From: Candidatus Nomurabacteria bacterium
GTDB lineage: Bacteria > Patescibacteriota > Minisyncoccia > Phycocordibacterales > UBA9973
Direction: 5' to 3'
DNA length: 18,823 bases
Assembly: GCA_943354525.1 (NCBI GenBank)
Contig: CALRCI010000002.1
Location: forward strand, 9,594-28,416
Under the pieces are notes generated by a model that did no database searches, was not told the DNA's origin, and saw nothing but the letters and a program-made list of their open reading frames with translations. Every line of letters begins with the position of its first letter. Position 1 is the first letter of the stretch. Positions 1 to 6,285 of this stretch are shown one piece after another. The translations under genes were made by a program, and so were the position numbers.

Positions 1-550
1 CGCGTTTATTTACATTCTGTCCGCCTGGCCCGCCAGCTTTCGACAATTCTATTTTCAAATCCGCTGGATTTATTTCCGGCAGTGCGCTCTTTGTGATTTC
101 AGGAATGATTTCCACCATGGCAAATGAAGTCTCGCGGAGACTTTTCGAATTGAACGGTGAGAGTCGCACGAGGCGATGTACGCCGGCTTCGTTTTTCAGT
201 GTGCCGTATGCATTCTTGCCGACGATGCGCGCAGAAATATTGCGATAGCCATTGTGATCGTTCGGCGTGCTATCGAGCACTTCGAGCGAGAGATTTTTCT
301 TCGATGAGAATTTGCCGTACATGTCGTAGAGCATGCGCGCGAAATCTTCGGCATCATCGCCACCGGCACCGGCATAAATCGTCAGAACCGCATTGCCGCG
401 ATCGAATTCACCCACGCCTTCGTGTTTGGCTTTGAGATCGCTTAATTCCTTGATCATGGCCTGCGCACGAGTCTTGTCGTTCCAAAACCCGCCATCGGCC
501 ATGGCCGTCTCGATTTCCCCTATTCGTACCGTGATTTCACCTTCAGTCAT
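1..550 (-). CDS. prfB: Peptide chain release factor 2 (5' part, runs off the left edge)
   Basis: Class I release factor that ends translation at UAA and UGA by hydrolysing peptidyl-tRNA on the ribosome. The visible 183 residues begin at an ATG (548-550, reverse strand). They contain the GAGGDDAEDFA block, the VHRLVRLSPF stretch with the SPF stop-codon recognition tripeptide typical of RF2 (RF1 has a PxT-type motif), and the catalytic GGQ loop as AGGPGGQNVNK close to position 1. Only about 50 residues precede the first conserved strand (VLTIYAGAGG), so the N-terminal helical domain is much shorter than in E. coli RF2. No programmed frameshift is visible in the part shown. The C-terminus lies outside the window. 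RF2 implies that UGA is a stop codon here, unlike the recoded Gracilibacteria/Absconditabacteria. The gene is divergent from the purN-like gene. Confidence 0.93.
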   Translation of the reverse strand, partial: MTEGEITVRIGEIETAMADGGFWNDKTRAQAMIKELSDLKAKHEGVGEFDRGNAVLTIYAGAGGDDAEDFARMLYDMYGKFSSKKNLSLEVLDSTPNDHNGYRNISARIVGKNAYGTLKNEAGVHRLVRLSPFNSKSLRETSFAMVEIIPEITKSALPEINPADLKIELSKAGGPGGQNVNKR

Positions 551-561
551 ACGCCAACTAT

Positions 562-567
562 ATCATA
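562..567 (-). promoter_or_regulatory. Candidate -10 box of prfB
   Basis: TATGAT on the reverse strand lies 11 nt before the prfB ATG, predicting a leader of only about 5 nt. No good -35 box is visible. The -35 region would fall inside the perfect inverted repeat 568-606, so anything binding or extruding that palindrome would affect this promoter. Confidence 0.45.
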
Positions 568-606
568 TGTGGATAACGCCAAGGCGTAGCCTTGGCGTTA
601 TCCACA
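568..606. repeat. Perfect 18-bp inverted repeat bounded by two DnaA-box sequences
   Basis: The left arm TGTGGATAACGCCAAGGC (568-585) is an exact reverse complement of 589-606, with the 3-nt loop GTA. The outer 9 nt of each arm read TTATCCACA, the classical DnaA-box consensus, facing in opposite directions. The palindrome lies between two divergent genes, so it is not a transcription terminator for either. It could be an operator for DnaA or another dimeric protein, or a cruciform or hairpin element. The surroundings are not an AT-rich origin, and there is no dnaA or dnaN in the window. Confidence 0.85.
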
Positions 607-610
607 CTAC

Positions 611-639
611 TTGACTTTACGAGTGCGCACCAGTACCCT
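611..639 (+). promoter_or_regulatory. Candidate promoter of the purN-like gene
   Basis: TTGACT (611-616), a 17-nt spacer, then TACCCT (634-639). The -35 is strong and the -10 is weak. The predicted start is near 646, giving a leader of about 8 nt before the ATG at 654. Confidence 0.4.
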
Positions 640-653
640 GAAGAAAAAAAACA

Positions 654-1346
654 ATGTATACACTAACCAATCCCTTGAAAATCGCCGTCTTCTTCTCCGG
701 AGGAGCGAGTGCAATAAAATATCTTCAGAAGCATGACCCGAATTTCGGAAAGACCTATACGATTGTCGCTGGCATATCGGACACTCCGGATGCTTCCGGA
801 ATCGCATATGTACGTGACGAACTTGGAATCGAGACGAAGGTCTTCAATCTGAGAGAATTTTATCGCGAACACAAAGTTCCGATGACAAATCTCGCCGTTC
901 GTGATGCCTACTATGAAAAAATAGTGGCGGTATTGCTGCCGCTGCAACCTGATTTGATTATGCTTTCAGGATTCATGGCAATCATCACGCCGGCCCTGCT
1001 CATGCCCTTCGCGCATCGCATCATCAATGTGCATCCGGCTGATTTGCGGATTACTGAATTGTGCGGCGAGCACCGCCACCGGCCGAGATATGCTGGCGCG
1101 CACGCAGTGGAGAAAGCGCTCGCCTCAGGTGAACAGAGACTCCGCTCAACGATACATTTCGTCATCACCGATGTGGATTGCGGCCGCATTATTTGTGTAT
1201 CAGACCCGTATCCGGTCGACAAGAATAAGTCCGCACACGAGCATCAGGAAGCAATGAAAGACGCCTGCGACGGCCCAGCCTATCGCACGGCACTTGAGAA
1301 AATCTGCTCCGGTGAAGTGAAATTAGGCGCGACAAAATACGTTTGA
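654..1346 (+). CDS. PurN-like formyltransferase (phosphoribosylglycinamide formyltransferase family)
   Basis: A 230-aa protein of the 10-formyl-THF-dependent formyltransferase fold. PurN itself formylates GAR in purine synthesis. Visible signatures are the N-terminal nucleotide-fold loop FFSGGAS (13-19), SGFMAIITP (105-113, matching the GYMxIL stretch of PurN), the catalytic Asn and His in INVHP (N125, H127), and the catalytic Asp in VDCG (D175). Residues after INVHP are not the usual SLLPxFxG. Instead there is a basic insert ending RPRYAGAHAV (about 130-151), so the phosphate and substrate loop is atypical. Many CPR genomes lack full purine synthesis, and no other pur gene is visible, so the true acceptor could be a different amine. 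The gene stands alone, with a promoter before it and an intrinsic terminator 22 nt after it. Confidence 0.75.
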   Translation: MYTLTNPLKIAVFFSGGASAIKYLQKHDPNFGKTYTIVAGISDTPDASGIAYVRDELGIETKVFNLREFYREHKVPMTNLAVRDAYYEKIVAVLLPLQPDLIMLSGFMAIITPALLMPFAHRIINVHPADLRITELCGEHRHRPRYAGAHAVEKALASGEQRLRSTIHFVITDVDCGRIICVSDPYPVDKNKSAHEHQEAMKDACDGPAYRTALEKICSGEVKLGATKYV

Positions 1347-1368
1347 AAATTAAAATAGAATTGAGTGA

Positions 1369-1399
1369 GTTCCCTTGCGTTCGTAAGGGAACTTTTTTT
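1369..1399 (+). terminator. Intrinsic terminator after the purN-like gene
   Basis: GTTCCCTT (1369-1376) pairs with AAGGGAAC (1385-1392) around an 8-nt loop, followed directly by seven T residues. Confidence 0.88.
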
Positions 1400-1423
1400 A
1401 TACAGATTGCTGCATACGCAAAT

Positions 1424-1451
1424 TTGACTGAAGAAGATTTTAATGTATAAT
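1424..1451 (+). promoter_or_regulatory. Promoter of the NMP kinase gene
   Basis: TTGACT (1424-1429), a 16-nt spacer and a perfect TATAAT (1446-1451). The predicted transcription start near 1458 lies downstream of the upstream in-frame ATG at 1443, which rules that ATG out and points to the ATG at 1470. Confidence 0.75.
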
Positions 1452-1469
1452 CAGGAAAAATTTTCACTC

Positions 1470-2063
1470 ATGGTACATTTCATATTTGTGACCGGACAAT
1501 CAGGTTCAGGAAAAGATACGTTCTGCAAAAAACTTTATTCTCATATTTCTTCAAAGAATCCTGACTGCTTGCTCATCGTGAACGGCGATCTCATTCGCGC
1601 GCATGCGAACAAGCCGGGATATCTCAGCCAATGCATTACAGAAAACAACGCCACGGGTAATCTGGCTCCGGGGTTCGTCATGGGAATGCTTGTTGGAAAT
1701 GAATTTCTCGAAAAGATGACCAAAAATAGCATCGTCATCTGGAATGGCAGCCCTCGTCCGGAAAAAGACCGATGGGGACTTCCCGAGATGATTACATTCC
1801 TCAAAGCTGAAGCTGAGATTTTCGTACTTGAAGCCACTGATGCCACCTGTCTGAGACGGATGAAAAAGCGCAACAAAACGCAAAACCGGCCGGAGAGTAA
1901 TACTGCCGCCTCACTCGCGAATAAACTTGCCTTCTATCACCGCGAAACCGAACCGCTGATACCGTTCTTTCAATCGCATCCGTTATTTACCGTCCATCGG
2001 ATTAATGCTGAGCAATCGGAGAAAAAAGTATTCTCGGATGGCCTCAAGGCACTTTCCAAATAA
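1470..2063 (+). CDS. Adenylate-kinase-like nucleoside monophosphate kinase
   Basis: A 197-aa P-loop kinase that probably transfers phosphate from ATP to a nucleoside monophosphate. The P-loop GQSGSGKDT is at residues 9-17. VNGDLIR (37-43) matches the GDLLR substrate-binding stretch of adenylate kinases, and NGSPRPEKD (92-100) matches their DGFPR motif. A basic stretch RRMKKRNKTQNRPES (129-143) stands where the LID sits, with no zinc-binding cysteines. The start at 1470 is preferred over the in-frame ATG at 1443 because the -10 box overlaps the latter, and because it places the P-loop at the usual distance from the N-terminus. Sequence outside the motifs is divergent, so AMP as substrate is not certain. 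A terminator follows. Confidence 0.8.
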   Translation: MVHFIFVTGQSGSGKDTFCKKLYSHISSKNPDCLLIVNGDLIRAHANKPGYLSQCITENNATGNLAPGFVMGMLVGNEFLEKMTKNSIVIWNGSPRPEKDRWGLPEMITFLKAEAEIFVLEATDATCLRRMKKRNKTQNRPESNTAASLANKLAFYHRETEPLIPFFQSHPLFTVHRINAEQSEKKVFSDGLKALSK

Positions 2064-2088
2064 TTACTGCGTACATAATTACCAATTG

Positions 2089-2116
2089 AATGCCAAGATG
2101 TCTTGGCATTTTTTAT
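2089..2116 (+). terminator. Intrinsic terminator after the NMP kinase gene
   Basis: AATGCCAAGA (2089-2098) pairs perfectly with TCTTGGCATT (2101-2110) across a 2-nt loop, followed by a T-rich run. The ATG at 2090 lies inside this hairpin and is not a gene start. Confidence 0.88.
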
Positions 2117-2137
2117 TTTTTAAGGCTTGAGAATACG

Positions 2138-2166
2138 TTGAAACATAAGGGGTTTCGTGGTATAGT
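2138..2166 (+). promoter_or_regulatory. Promoter of the glycosyltransferase gene
   Basis: TTGAAA (2138-2143), an exact 17-nt spacer and TATAGT (2161-2166). Transcription should begin at about 2173, at the GTG start codon at 2174, so the mRNA is predicted to be leaderless. Confidence 0.7.
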
Positions 2167-2173
2167 GCGATTC

Positions 2174-3415
2174 GTGGAAACAGTGACTCAGTACATCATC
2201 TACGCAGCCGCATTTGTCTCGATTTACGTCGAGGTTTTTTTGCTGGTGACATTCATCGAGGAGCGCAAGAAAATCGTCTACCGCACTGGCTCGACGGTAC
2301 CTGCACGCTACCCGACCGTCACCGTCATCGTGCCCTGCTGGAATGAAGCTAAGACCCTCGAAGGCACGATCGAATCGCTTCGCGGACTCGATTATCCCAA
2401 AGATAGGTTGACGATATTCCTCGTTGATGACGGCTCGACGGATACGACGTGGGAGATCATGCAGAAATACGAGCACGATCCGCAAATACGAATTTTCCAA
2501 AAAGAAAACGGCGGCAAGCACACGGCCATGAATCTCGGCATCAAAGAATCGACATCCGAACTTATCGGCTGTCTCGATGCCGACTCATTTGTCGATCGTC
2601 ATGCGCTCGCGCGCATCGTCACGTATTTCGATGATCCAAAGACCATGTCCGTATCGCCATCGATCATCGTGCACAAGCCGAAGACACTCATCCAGCGCGC
2701 ACAGTCTGTCGAATATCAATGGGCCGTGTATATCAAGAAAGTGCTTGGATTGCTCGGCGGTATCCATGTCACACCCGGACCATTCTCGATCTATCGCAAA
2801 GCGGTGTTCGAGACGATCGGCTATTTCCGCAAGGCACACAACACTGAAGACATGGAAATCGCATTTCGCATGCAGAAGAATCACATGAAGATCGAACAGT
2901 GTAACGATGCATACGTCTACACCGTCACGCCGCCATCCGTCCGCAAACTCTATCGCCAGCGCCTGCGCTGGATTCATGGATTCATTCGCAACACCTTCGA
3001 CTATCGCGCAGTGCTCTTCAAAGAAAGCTATGGCACATTTGCACTCTTCACCGTCCCGTCCGGCATCGTCTCGATCATCGCCGCGACGCTTCTCTTCTCA
3101 CTCTTCGTCATCAACGCTGCGCGCTTTATCTACGAGAAAATCCATGAGTTCATATCATTCGGCTATCATTTCTCGCATGCGGCATTCCATTTCAACTGGT
3201 ATATCTTCAGCGCGCATACGTCGATGTTTCTCCTCGTCATCCTCTACGGCCTCCTCATCGTCGCCATGCTCATCGGTACGGCCATGGCCGAAGGGCGGTT
3301 CAAACTTTCCATCCACCTGATTTCCTTTATTATTATTTATCAGATCATTGCGCCGATCTGGCTCATGAACGCCATCTACAAGGCAGCGTTCACGCGAGGC
3401 ACGAGCTGGCGCTAA
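2174..3415 (+). CDS. Membrane-bound processive family-2 glycosyltransferase
   Basis: A 413-aa GT-A enzyme of the poly-N-acetylglucosamine/hyaluronan/cellulose synthase type, expected to polymerise and export a surface polysaccharide from a UDP-sugar. One N-terminal membrane helix (about 5-27) is followed by the cytosolic GT2 domain with VIVPCWNE (51-58), the UDP-binding DDG (85-87), the metal-binding DAD (135-137), the TED catalytic-base motif (224-226) and the processivity motif QRLRW (262-266). Three or four C-terminal membrane helices follow (about 288-315, 345-372, 378-405). The GTG at 2174 was chosen because the promoter ends there; longer forms would begin inside the preceding terminator. 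No export partner such as a deacetylase is adjacent. A structured repeat element begins 15 nt after the stop. Confidence 0.85.
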   Translation: METVTQYIIYAAAFVSIYVEVFLLVTFIEERKKIVYRTGSTVPARYPTVTVIVPCWNEAKTLEGTIESLRGLDYPKDRLTIFLVDDGSTDTTWEIMQKYEHDPQIRIFQKENGGKHTAMNLGIKESTSELIGCLDADSFVDRHALARIVTYFDDPKTMSVSPSIIVHKPKTLIQRAQSVEYQWAVYIKKVLGLLGGIHVTPGPFSIYRKAVFETIGYFRKAHNTEDMEIAFRMQKNHMKIEQCNDAYVYTVTPPSVRKLYRQRLRWIHGFIRNTFDYRAVLFKESYGTFALFTVPSGIVSIIAATLLFSLFVINAARFIYEKIHEFISFGYHFSHAAFHFNWYIFSAHTSMFLLVILYGLLIVAMLIGTAMAEGRFKLSIHLISFIIIYQIIAPIWLMNAIYKAAFTRGTSWR

Positions 3416-3430
3416 TTAACAAGTAACGAA

Positions 3431-3548
3431 GCAGCGAACAGAATACACTTTGAGAAGGGGCTTACGGAGGCTGGCGAGCCGAGTACGAGACAAATTTTCA
3501 GCAGAAAATTATGTCGTACCCTTCGAAAAGTCGTATTCTGTTCGCTGC
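3431..3548 (+). repeat. Structured repeat element, copy 1
   Basis: A 118-nt element. The outer arms GCAGCGAACAGAATAC (3431-3446) and 3533-3548 are perfect reverse complements. Inside is the conserved core shared by four loci: GGGGCTTACGGAGGCTGG, then GCGAGCCGAGTACGAGA, then the inner hairpin AATTTTC-AGCA-GAAAATT, then TCGTACCC. GTACGA and TCGTAC pair around the inner hairpin. It lies 15 nt after the glycosyltransferase stop and ends 12 nt before the ATG of the thioredoxin-like gene, with no T-run after it. It matches copy 2 through the inner 6 bp of the arms (GAATAC/GTATTC) and the following stretch. Confidence 0.9.
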
Positions 3549-3560
3549 AAAAGAAATACT

Positions 3561-4235
3561 ATGGATTATAAGAAATATGTCATCGTCTTCTTCATCACTG
3601 CAGCGCTCTTCGGCAGCGCCGTGTATGCGTCGAACTATATCAACAATAAGAAAATCGATTCGCTAAAATCGATCGAAGACAAAGTCTCGATCGACATTCT
3701 CTCATCGGAAACGCAGTTCACGCTCCTCGAAGAATCATCTTGTGCCGATGCCGATAGCTCATCGCTCGCCGATGAACTCTCCTCACTCGGCGAGAAAATC
3801 GCTGCGAGCGAGCAGAATATCGGGTCAGACGACGTCTTGTCGCTCAAGCGTTATTATTCTCTCCTTGAGATCAAAGACTATCTCCTCGCCAAGCGCATCA
3901 GCGCACGTTGCGGCACAAAGGCGCTCGTCGTCCTGTATTTCTATTCGAACGAGACTGACTGTGCTGACTGTGCCAAACAAAGCGATGTCCTGACTGAACT
4001 TCGCGATAAATATCCGGGCGTGCGCGTTTATTCGTTTGACTACAATCTCGACCTCAATGCCGTGCATACGCTGACGAAGATCTATCACGTCAGCGCCACA
4101 CCGTCGCTCGTCATCAACGACAGAACATATACCGGACTCCAAGACCTGCCCGTCATCGAGAAAACCACGCCGCTCTTGAGAGCATTCCTGCCAAAACCTG
4201 CGGCTAAAATGGTTACCCCCTCTCTAGTTAAATAA
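3561..4235 (+). CDS. Membrane-anchored thioredoxin-fold protein
   Basis: A 224-aa protein with an N-terminal membrane helix (about 5-24) and a probable extracytoplasmic body. Residues 25-115 look helical and Ser-rich. The C-terminal part (about 118-210) resembles thioredoxin: strand ALVVLYFYS, active-site-like C-A-D-C (134-137), and ATPSLVI (179-185) with the cis-proline position at P181. Such proteins exchange thiols or disulfides of secreted proteins; its partner is unknown. Extra cysteines lie at 61 and 117. The start MDYKKYV is chosen because it directly precedes the membrane helix. The reading frame stays open upstream through the repeat element to a TTG at 3450, which is probably not used. 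It is followed by a strong terminator hairpin. Confidence 0.75.
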   Translation: MDYKKYVIVFFITAALFGSAVYASNYINNKKIDSLKSIEDKVSIDILSSETQFTLLEESSCADADSSSLADELSSLGEKIAASEQNIGSDDVLSLKRYYSLLEIKDYLLAKRISARCGTKALVVLYFYSNETDCADCAKQSDVLTELRDKYPGVRVYSFDYNLDLNAVHTLTKIYHVSATPSLVINDRTYTGLQDLPVIEKTTPLLRAFLPKPAAKMVTPSLVK

Positions 4236-4239
4236 ATAG

Positions 4240-4280
4240 CAGAAGCGCCCGCGAATGCGGGCGCTTCTGTATTGCTTTAT
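4240..4280 (+). terminator. Intrinsic terminator after the thioredoxin-like gene
   Basis: CAGAAGCGCCCGC (4240-4252) pairs perfectly with GCGGGCGCTTCTG (4257-4269) around GAAT. The trailing sequence TATTGCTTTAT is only moderately T-rich. Confidence 0.75.
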
Positions 4281-4288
4281 AGAAAATA

Positions 4289-4317
4289 TTGACAAAAGTA
4301 ATATTAATTGTTATTTT
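4289..4317 (+). promoter_or_regulatory. Candidate promoter of the 92-aa orphan gene
   Basis: A perfect TTGACA (4289-4294), a 17-nt spacer and TATTTT (4312-4317) in very AT-rich DNA. The predicted start is near 4324, 11 nt before the ATG. Confidence 0.6.
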
Positions 4318-4334
4318 AATAAAAACATAAAAAT

Positions 4335-4613
4335 ATGAAAAAGAAACAATTAGCTCTTTTACTCGGTAAAAGCCCTGAGGAATTCTATGACTGGAGTGGT
4401 GATTTGCGTTACAATTTAAGCGTGAGAGCATATCACTTCTTCCACCAAATGCACTCAGGGAGAAAGAAAACTGTTATCGAAATTCTAGAACAAGATATTA
4501 AAAAAGACCCTGCTCCACGTAATTTTGGAAAAAAGACATGGCTTGAGGTTGTGGCATTTTTCAAAGAATGTGGCATTAAAACAGACAATTATCCTTTTAG
4601 TAAATGGTTCTGA
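4335..4613 (+). CDS. Small hypothetical protein (92 aa)
   Basis: I do not recognise this protein. It starts MKKKQLALLLGK, is rich in Lys and aromatic residues, has no signal peptide or membrane helix, and looks mostly helical and soluble. Support for it being real is a good promoter just upstream, an ATG start, Lys/Arg spread evenly through the frame, and a strong terminator 14 nt after the stop. It is more AT-rich than the genes to its left, and it faces the MFS gene across a shared terminator. Residues 1-20 (LALLLGKSPEEFYDW) could hint at a small helical DNA-binding or antitoxin-like fold, but no partner gene is visible, so no function is assigned. Confidence 0.65.
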   Translation: MKKKQLALLLGKSPEEFYDWSGDLRYNLSVRAYHFFHQMHSGRKKTVIEILEQDIKKDPAPRNFGKKTWLEVVAFFKECGIKTDNYPFSKWF

Positions 4614-4626
4614 AAGACAAAAAATT

Positions 4627-4658
4627 AAAGCAGTCAAGAAATTATTCTTGACTGCTTT
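4627..4658. terminator. Bidirectional terminator between convergent genes
   Basis: AAAGCAGTCAAGAA (4627-4640) pairs perfectly with TTCTTGACTGCTTT (4645-4658) around ATTA. A/T-rich sequence on both sides suits both the 92-aa gene (+) and the MFS gene (-). Confidence 0.85.
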
Positions 4659-4690
4659 ATTCTTTTATAAAATTTTAAATTATTCTCTTT

Positions 4691-5911
4691 TTAGAGAGTT
4701 AGATTAAACTCATCCTTAGTATCCAGGATTTTATGAGTACACCCACAACGGATCAGGAGATAATAACTAATAGCTATTCCAATCAATAAATATAAGCCCC
4801 AGAGCAATAGCGAAATCTGAGTTCCAAAAACTCCGGTTGAAATACCGATAGCCCACATCAGAAATATCTGAAAGAATCGCCGAACAAAAGAAACACCTGA
4901 GAGTACTGTCGCTCGAATATTTGATTTAGTCCTTTGGTTGATATAATCAGAAATAATCGGCTGTTGAAGATTAAAAATACCGTTCATTACGATATAAATT
5001 CCAATAAGAAAAATCGGGTGTAATAATACAGACAGTGCGATATACGCCAGTCCGAGTAAGACATTAAGAAGTAATAATATCTTTTCAAGAGTAAAATATT
5101 TTTCCAAAAGGTATACATACCTCGTCGCAATAATATTCAAAATAATTCCTGCGGACAGCGAGCCTGCAATCCAGAACGGAAAAACACCATGCGTTTGGAA
5201 ATACGGCTGGTATATCCCCTGAACAAAATATTCCCCCGTAATAGTGAGAACTCCTACCATCGTGAGCGTAAAAATAGTCCTATTCTTTCTAATGAGTTTG
5301 AAACTTTGTTCAAGTGTAGTAAACATGCCTGAACCTTCAAATTCATCTGATATATCAGTTTTATAATTAATGAGAAATAGTGAGAGGATTCCGCAAGAAA
5401 AAATACAAAGTCCTGTTAGGATTATCAACGGCACAAATGAATGTACACCGAAATATTGATATGTAATAGCACAAAGTGCTGTCGCGACAACAAACCCAAT
5501 TTGCTCATTGGAAATGATTCGGCCATATCTTTTTTGATAATCATTTGTTTTTAAATGTCTTACGGTCTCAAAAAGCAATGCTTCTTTACTACCGCTTAAA
5601 AACGAATCTGAAAATCCACGAATACTAAAAGCGATATAGAGTCCGAGCGTAGTCGGATATAAAAGAATAAAAACAATACCGAATGCTTCGAGTATATATC
5701 CGATAATTATAGAAGTTTTTTGACCAAAACGGTCGGCAAAAATACCAGTCGGTACTTCGCCAAGGAATGTAAAGATTGAATAGAACGTCTGACAAATGAT
5801 GATTGCTGAAAGTGAGATATGTTTTGTCAGGAGGAAAAAAGTAAAAATCGGTATGAAAAAGTAAAGACCTTTCAAAAAGCTAATACTATTGAAAAGTTGT
5901 AAATTCCTCAT
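4691..5911 (-). CDS. MFS transporter
   Basis: A 406-aa polytopic membrane protein with about 12 predicted helices in two halves. Family motif A is seen between helices 2 and 3 as GEVPTGIFADRFGQK (about 51-65), with the conserved D-R and the following basic residue. A hydrophilic central loop (about 185-200, KTDISDEFEGSG) separates the halves, as in drug/proton antiporters and related exporters. The substrate cannot be read from the sequence. Its ATG overlaps the stop of the pyrophosphatase-like gene by 4 nt (ATGA), indicating translational coupling. The gene is AT-rich compared with the pilus and glycosyltransferase genes, which suggests separate ancestry. Confidence 0.87.
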   Translation of the reverse strand: MRNLQLFNSISFLKGLYFFIPIFTFFLLTKHISLSAIIICQTFYSIFTFLGEVPTGIFADRFGQKTSIIIGYILEAFGIVFILLYPTTLGLYIAFSIRGFSDSFLSGSKEALLFETVRHLKTNDYQKRYGRIISNEQIGFVVATALCAITYQYFGVHSFVPLIILTGLCIFSCGILSLFLINYKTDISDEFEGSGMFTTLEQSFKLIRKNRTIFTLTMVGVLTITGEYFVQGIYQPYFQTHGVFPFWIAGSLSAGIILNIIATRYVYLLEKYFTLEKILLLLNVLLGLAYIALSVLLHPIFLIGIYIVMNGIFNLQQPIISDYINQRTKSNIRATVLSGVSFVRRFFQIFLMWAIGISTGVFGTQISLLLWGLYLLIGIAISYYLLIRCGCTHKILDTKDEFNLTL

Positions 5912-6285
5912 AGCTTATTACTTGAGTCTAAAAACTTCGGTAGTAATGTAATAAGTTCTATTTCGCTCACCTTTCGTATCTCATGTATAACAGGCTCATA
6001 TGCTTTCCTGATTTCCTCATATTCTCCTTCAGTGACATAGATGATTATTTTCGTTTCAACCCCACCAACAACATCGCTACGATTTACCTCCATAATTCCA
6101 TGAATATCGCCGCTTCCGACAAAAACATCAAGGTCATGGGTATCCTCACCGACATAACCTTCTATATAGCCGTAATGGACGGGAAACGTCACGCCGAGTA
6201 TCGGAAATTCATTCAAAGAATCAGCGAACTTCTTATACGAGCCACGAAGATTTTCTATTACGATTTTGAGATCAAATAACTTCAT
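5908..6285 (-). CDS. Inorganic-pyrophosphatase-like protein, atypical
   Basis: A 125-aa protein resembling the core of soluble family I inorganic pyrophosphatase. FPVHYGYIEGYVGED (about 29-43) matches the YPxNYGFIPxT stretch, and DTHDLDVFVG matches the metal-binding DGDPxDVLV loop. It is clearly shorter than typical bacterial enzymes (about 170-180 aa). On my alignment the second Asp of the triad (E. coli D67, the water-activating residue) is His, so activity is doubtful. The start MKLFDLK at 6285 is used; an upstream in-frame ATG would lie inside the tRNA. The gene begins 10 nt after the encoded CCA of tRNA-Thr(CGT), with no promoter between them, so it is probably co-transcribed with the tRNA pair and coupled to the MFS gene. 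Confidence 0.65.
   Translation of the reverse strand: MKLFDLKIVIENLRGSYKKFADSLNEFPILGVTFPVHYGYIEGYVGEDTHDLDVFVGSGDIHGIMEVNRSDVVGGVETKIIIYVTEGEYEEIRKAYEPVIHEIRKVSEIELITLLPKFLDSSNKL

Noticed and set aside
568..606. Chromosome replication origin
   Set aside because: Only two DnaA boxes are visible, with no AT-rich unwinding region and no dnaA, dnaN or rpmH nearby.
2090..2173. N-terminal extension of the glycosyltransferase from the ATG at 2090
   Set aside because: That ATG is inside the preceding gene's terminator and upstream of the -35 box at 2138.
3481..3490. Match of AGTACGAGA in the core to the sarcin-ricin loop of 23S rRNA
   Set aside because: The closing GGACC half is missing, and GTACGA pairs with TCGTAC across the inner hairpin, so the motif fold cannot form. 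Probably chance.
3431..3548. The structured elements as ordinary intrinsic terminators
   Set aside because: No T-run follows any copy, and copy 4 lies upstream of pilM between divergent genes, where no transcript needs ending.
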